14,862 nt of DNA from positions 1 through 14,862 of the forward strand of contig JAQUNE010000018.1 of NCBI GenBank assembly GCA_028717765.1, in the 5' to 3' direction. The position numbers and the translations under genes are program-made. The notes beneath the pieces are model-generated. The model was not told the origin of the DNA. It did not search any database and saw only the letters and a list, made by a program, of their open reading frames with translations. This document shows positions 14,292 to 14,862 of the stretch, one piece after another. Numbering within the stretch: position 1 is the stretch's first letter; every line of letters begins with the position of its first letter. Source of the stretch: Candidatus Omnitrophota bacterium. GTDB taxonomy: Bacteria; Omnitrophota; Koll11; Gygaellales; Profunditerraquicolaceae.

Positions 14292-14648
14292 ATGAGAATA
14301 TTCGTAGCTTTAGTTGTGATTGGGTCGTTAGTTTTAAGTTTTATGGCACCGGTGTTTGCTAATGAACCAAAGGATAAAATTTCCCGCGGTGTTGTAAACG
14401 TCCTCTCATCAGTCCTTGAAGTACCGCAAAATATCGACATCGAATGGAAACAGAGCAAAAATGCGGTTATCGGGGTATTCGCAGGGACATTGAAGGGGTT
14501 ATTCTGGGGAGTCTCAAGATGCGTCTCAGGTTTATGGGATTTAGTATCATTTCCTTTTCCAAAACCGAATAATTACAACTCAGTTATTCAGCCCGAATAT
14601 GTACAAAGAGGTGTACAGACTCATTTCTTAACTGACGTACAGAAATAA
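14292..14648 (+). CDS. TIGR04073-family exported protein (exosortase system-associated)
   Basis: The 118-residue protein starts with a signal peptide (hydrophobic 3-19, cleavage near VFA|NEP, residue 23). The mature part carries the hallmarks of the TIGR04073 family: KISRGVVNVLSSVLEVPQNI (29-48), a glycine-rich hydrophobic segment GVFAGTLKGLFWGVSR (61-76) and SGLWDLVSFPFPKP (79-92), followed by NY and PEYV (101-104). The family was described as co-occurring with exosortase/PEP-CTERM sorting in Omnitrophota, Verrucomicrobia and related groups, but its biochemical role is not known. The glycine-rich stretch may insert in or lie on a membrane. No exosortase gene is visible, though polysaccharide genes of the kind often paired with exosortases lie at the other end of the window. 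A bidirectional terminator follows 25 bases after the stop. The family assignment comes from recall of motifs, not a profile search. Confidence 0.82.
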   Translation: MRIFVALVVIGSLVLSFMAPVFANEPKDKISRGVVNVLSSVLEVPQNIDIEWKQSKNAVIGVFAGTLKGLFWGVSRCVSGLWDLVSFPFPKPNNYNSVIQPEYVQRGVQTHFLTDVQK

Positions 14649-14673
14649 ACTTTTTATCATAAATTGGTTTAAC

Positions 14674-14708
14674 AAAAAAGCCCAGTGAGAAAAATCACTG
14701 GGCTTTTT
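14674..14708 (+). terminator. Bidirectional intrinsic terminator
   Basis: GCCCAGTGA (14680-14688) and TCACTGGGC (14695-14703) form a perfect 9-base-pair stem with a 6-base loop, preceded by six A and followed by five T. It ends the TIGR04073 transcript on the plus strand. The leading A-run also gives a U-tract for the minus-strand gene that stops at 14716, so it serves both converging genes. Confidence 0.95.
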
Positions 14709-14715
14709 AATTTGA

Positions 14716-14862
14716 CTAAGATGTGAGACCCGGATGGTAACAATTGACGTTATAAATATCCAGGCAGTGACCGGCGTATGGCCCACTAACGTCAGAATAA
14801 GCCTTACATACCTGCAGCACGCTTTCTTCGGACTTTTCCCTTACGAGAATAATTAGTTGTGG
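14716..14862 (-). CDS. C-terminal fragment of an unidentified protein (starts beyond the window)
   Basis: The reverse strand is open from the window edge to a TAG at 14716-14718, giving the last 48 residues of a protein. The fragment starts PQLIILVREKSEESVLQV and ends NCYHPGLTS. It has three cysteines (fragment positions 19, 33 and 41) and two histidines close together (32 and 43), which could bind metal, but no family can be named. The bidirectional terminator placed 8 bases after the stop supports a real gene converging on the TIGR04073 gene. No internal start codon with a ribosome site is present. Confidence 0.55.
   Translation of the reverse strand, partial: PQLIILVREKSEESVLQVCKAYSDVSGPYAGHCLDIYNVNCYHPGLTS

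Overview
The window looks like chromosomal DNA of an uncultured Gram-negative (diderm) bacterium. A lineage such as Candidatus Omnitrophota, or a relative in the PVC or Elusimicrobiota neighbourhood, fits best. This is inferred from the low-to-moderate GC, a TIGR04073-type 'exosortase system-associated' protein, the type of winged-helix domain present, an LPS-modifying PagL-like enzyme and a TolC-type outer-membrane channel. Taxonomy cannot be fixed without a database search.

Left part (1-3553, all minus strand, read right to left): a PagL-like lipid A deacylase with a near-perfect sigma70-type promoter and apparently no leader. Then comes a surface-polysaccharide cluster: a PTS EIIA (fructose/nitrogen type) protein, a Wzc-type tyrosine autokinase fused to a Wzz chain-length domain, and the first 156 codons of a Wzy/O-antigen-ligase-like membrane protein that runs off the window. 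The last three genes are separated by 7-8 bases and are probably co-transcribed.

Middle part (3567-13550, all minus strand): one long, tightly packed gene train. In order of transcription it encodes a TolC-family channel carrying an N-terminal winged-helix DNA-binding domain, an HlyD/YbhG-type periplasmic adaptor, two separate ABC ATPases, two ABC-2 permeases, a membrane-bound HD-GYP sensor protein and a UvrD/PcrA/Rep-type helicase. The first six make a complete tripartite exporter resembling E. coli YbhG-YbhF-YbhS-YbhR plus TolC, with YbhF split into two genes. Genes overlap or nearly touch throughout; the largest gap, 68 bases, precedes HD-GYP. A recognisable promoter precedes the first gene, and a strong hairpin follows the helicase.

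Right part (13579-14708, plus strand): two small exported proteins, an OB-fold-like periplasmic protein and a TIGR04073-family protein, each with an excellent Shine-Dalgarno sequence, closed by a textbook bidirectional terminator. A minus-strand gene fragment enters from the right edge.

The most unusual element is the in-frame fusion of a winged-helix domain to the signal peptide of the TolC-like protein. It could yield a membrane-anchored regulator and an outer-membrane channel from one polypeptide. No tRNA, rRNA, CRISPR array or insertion sequence was seen.
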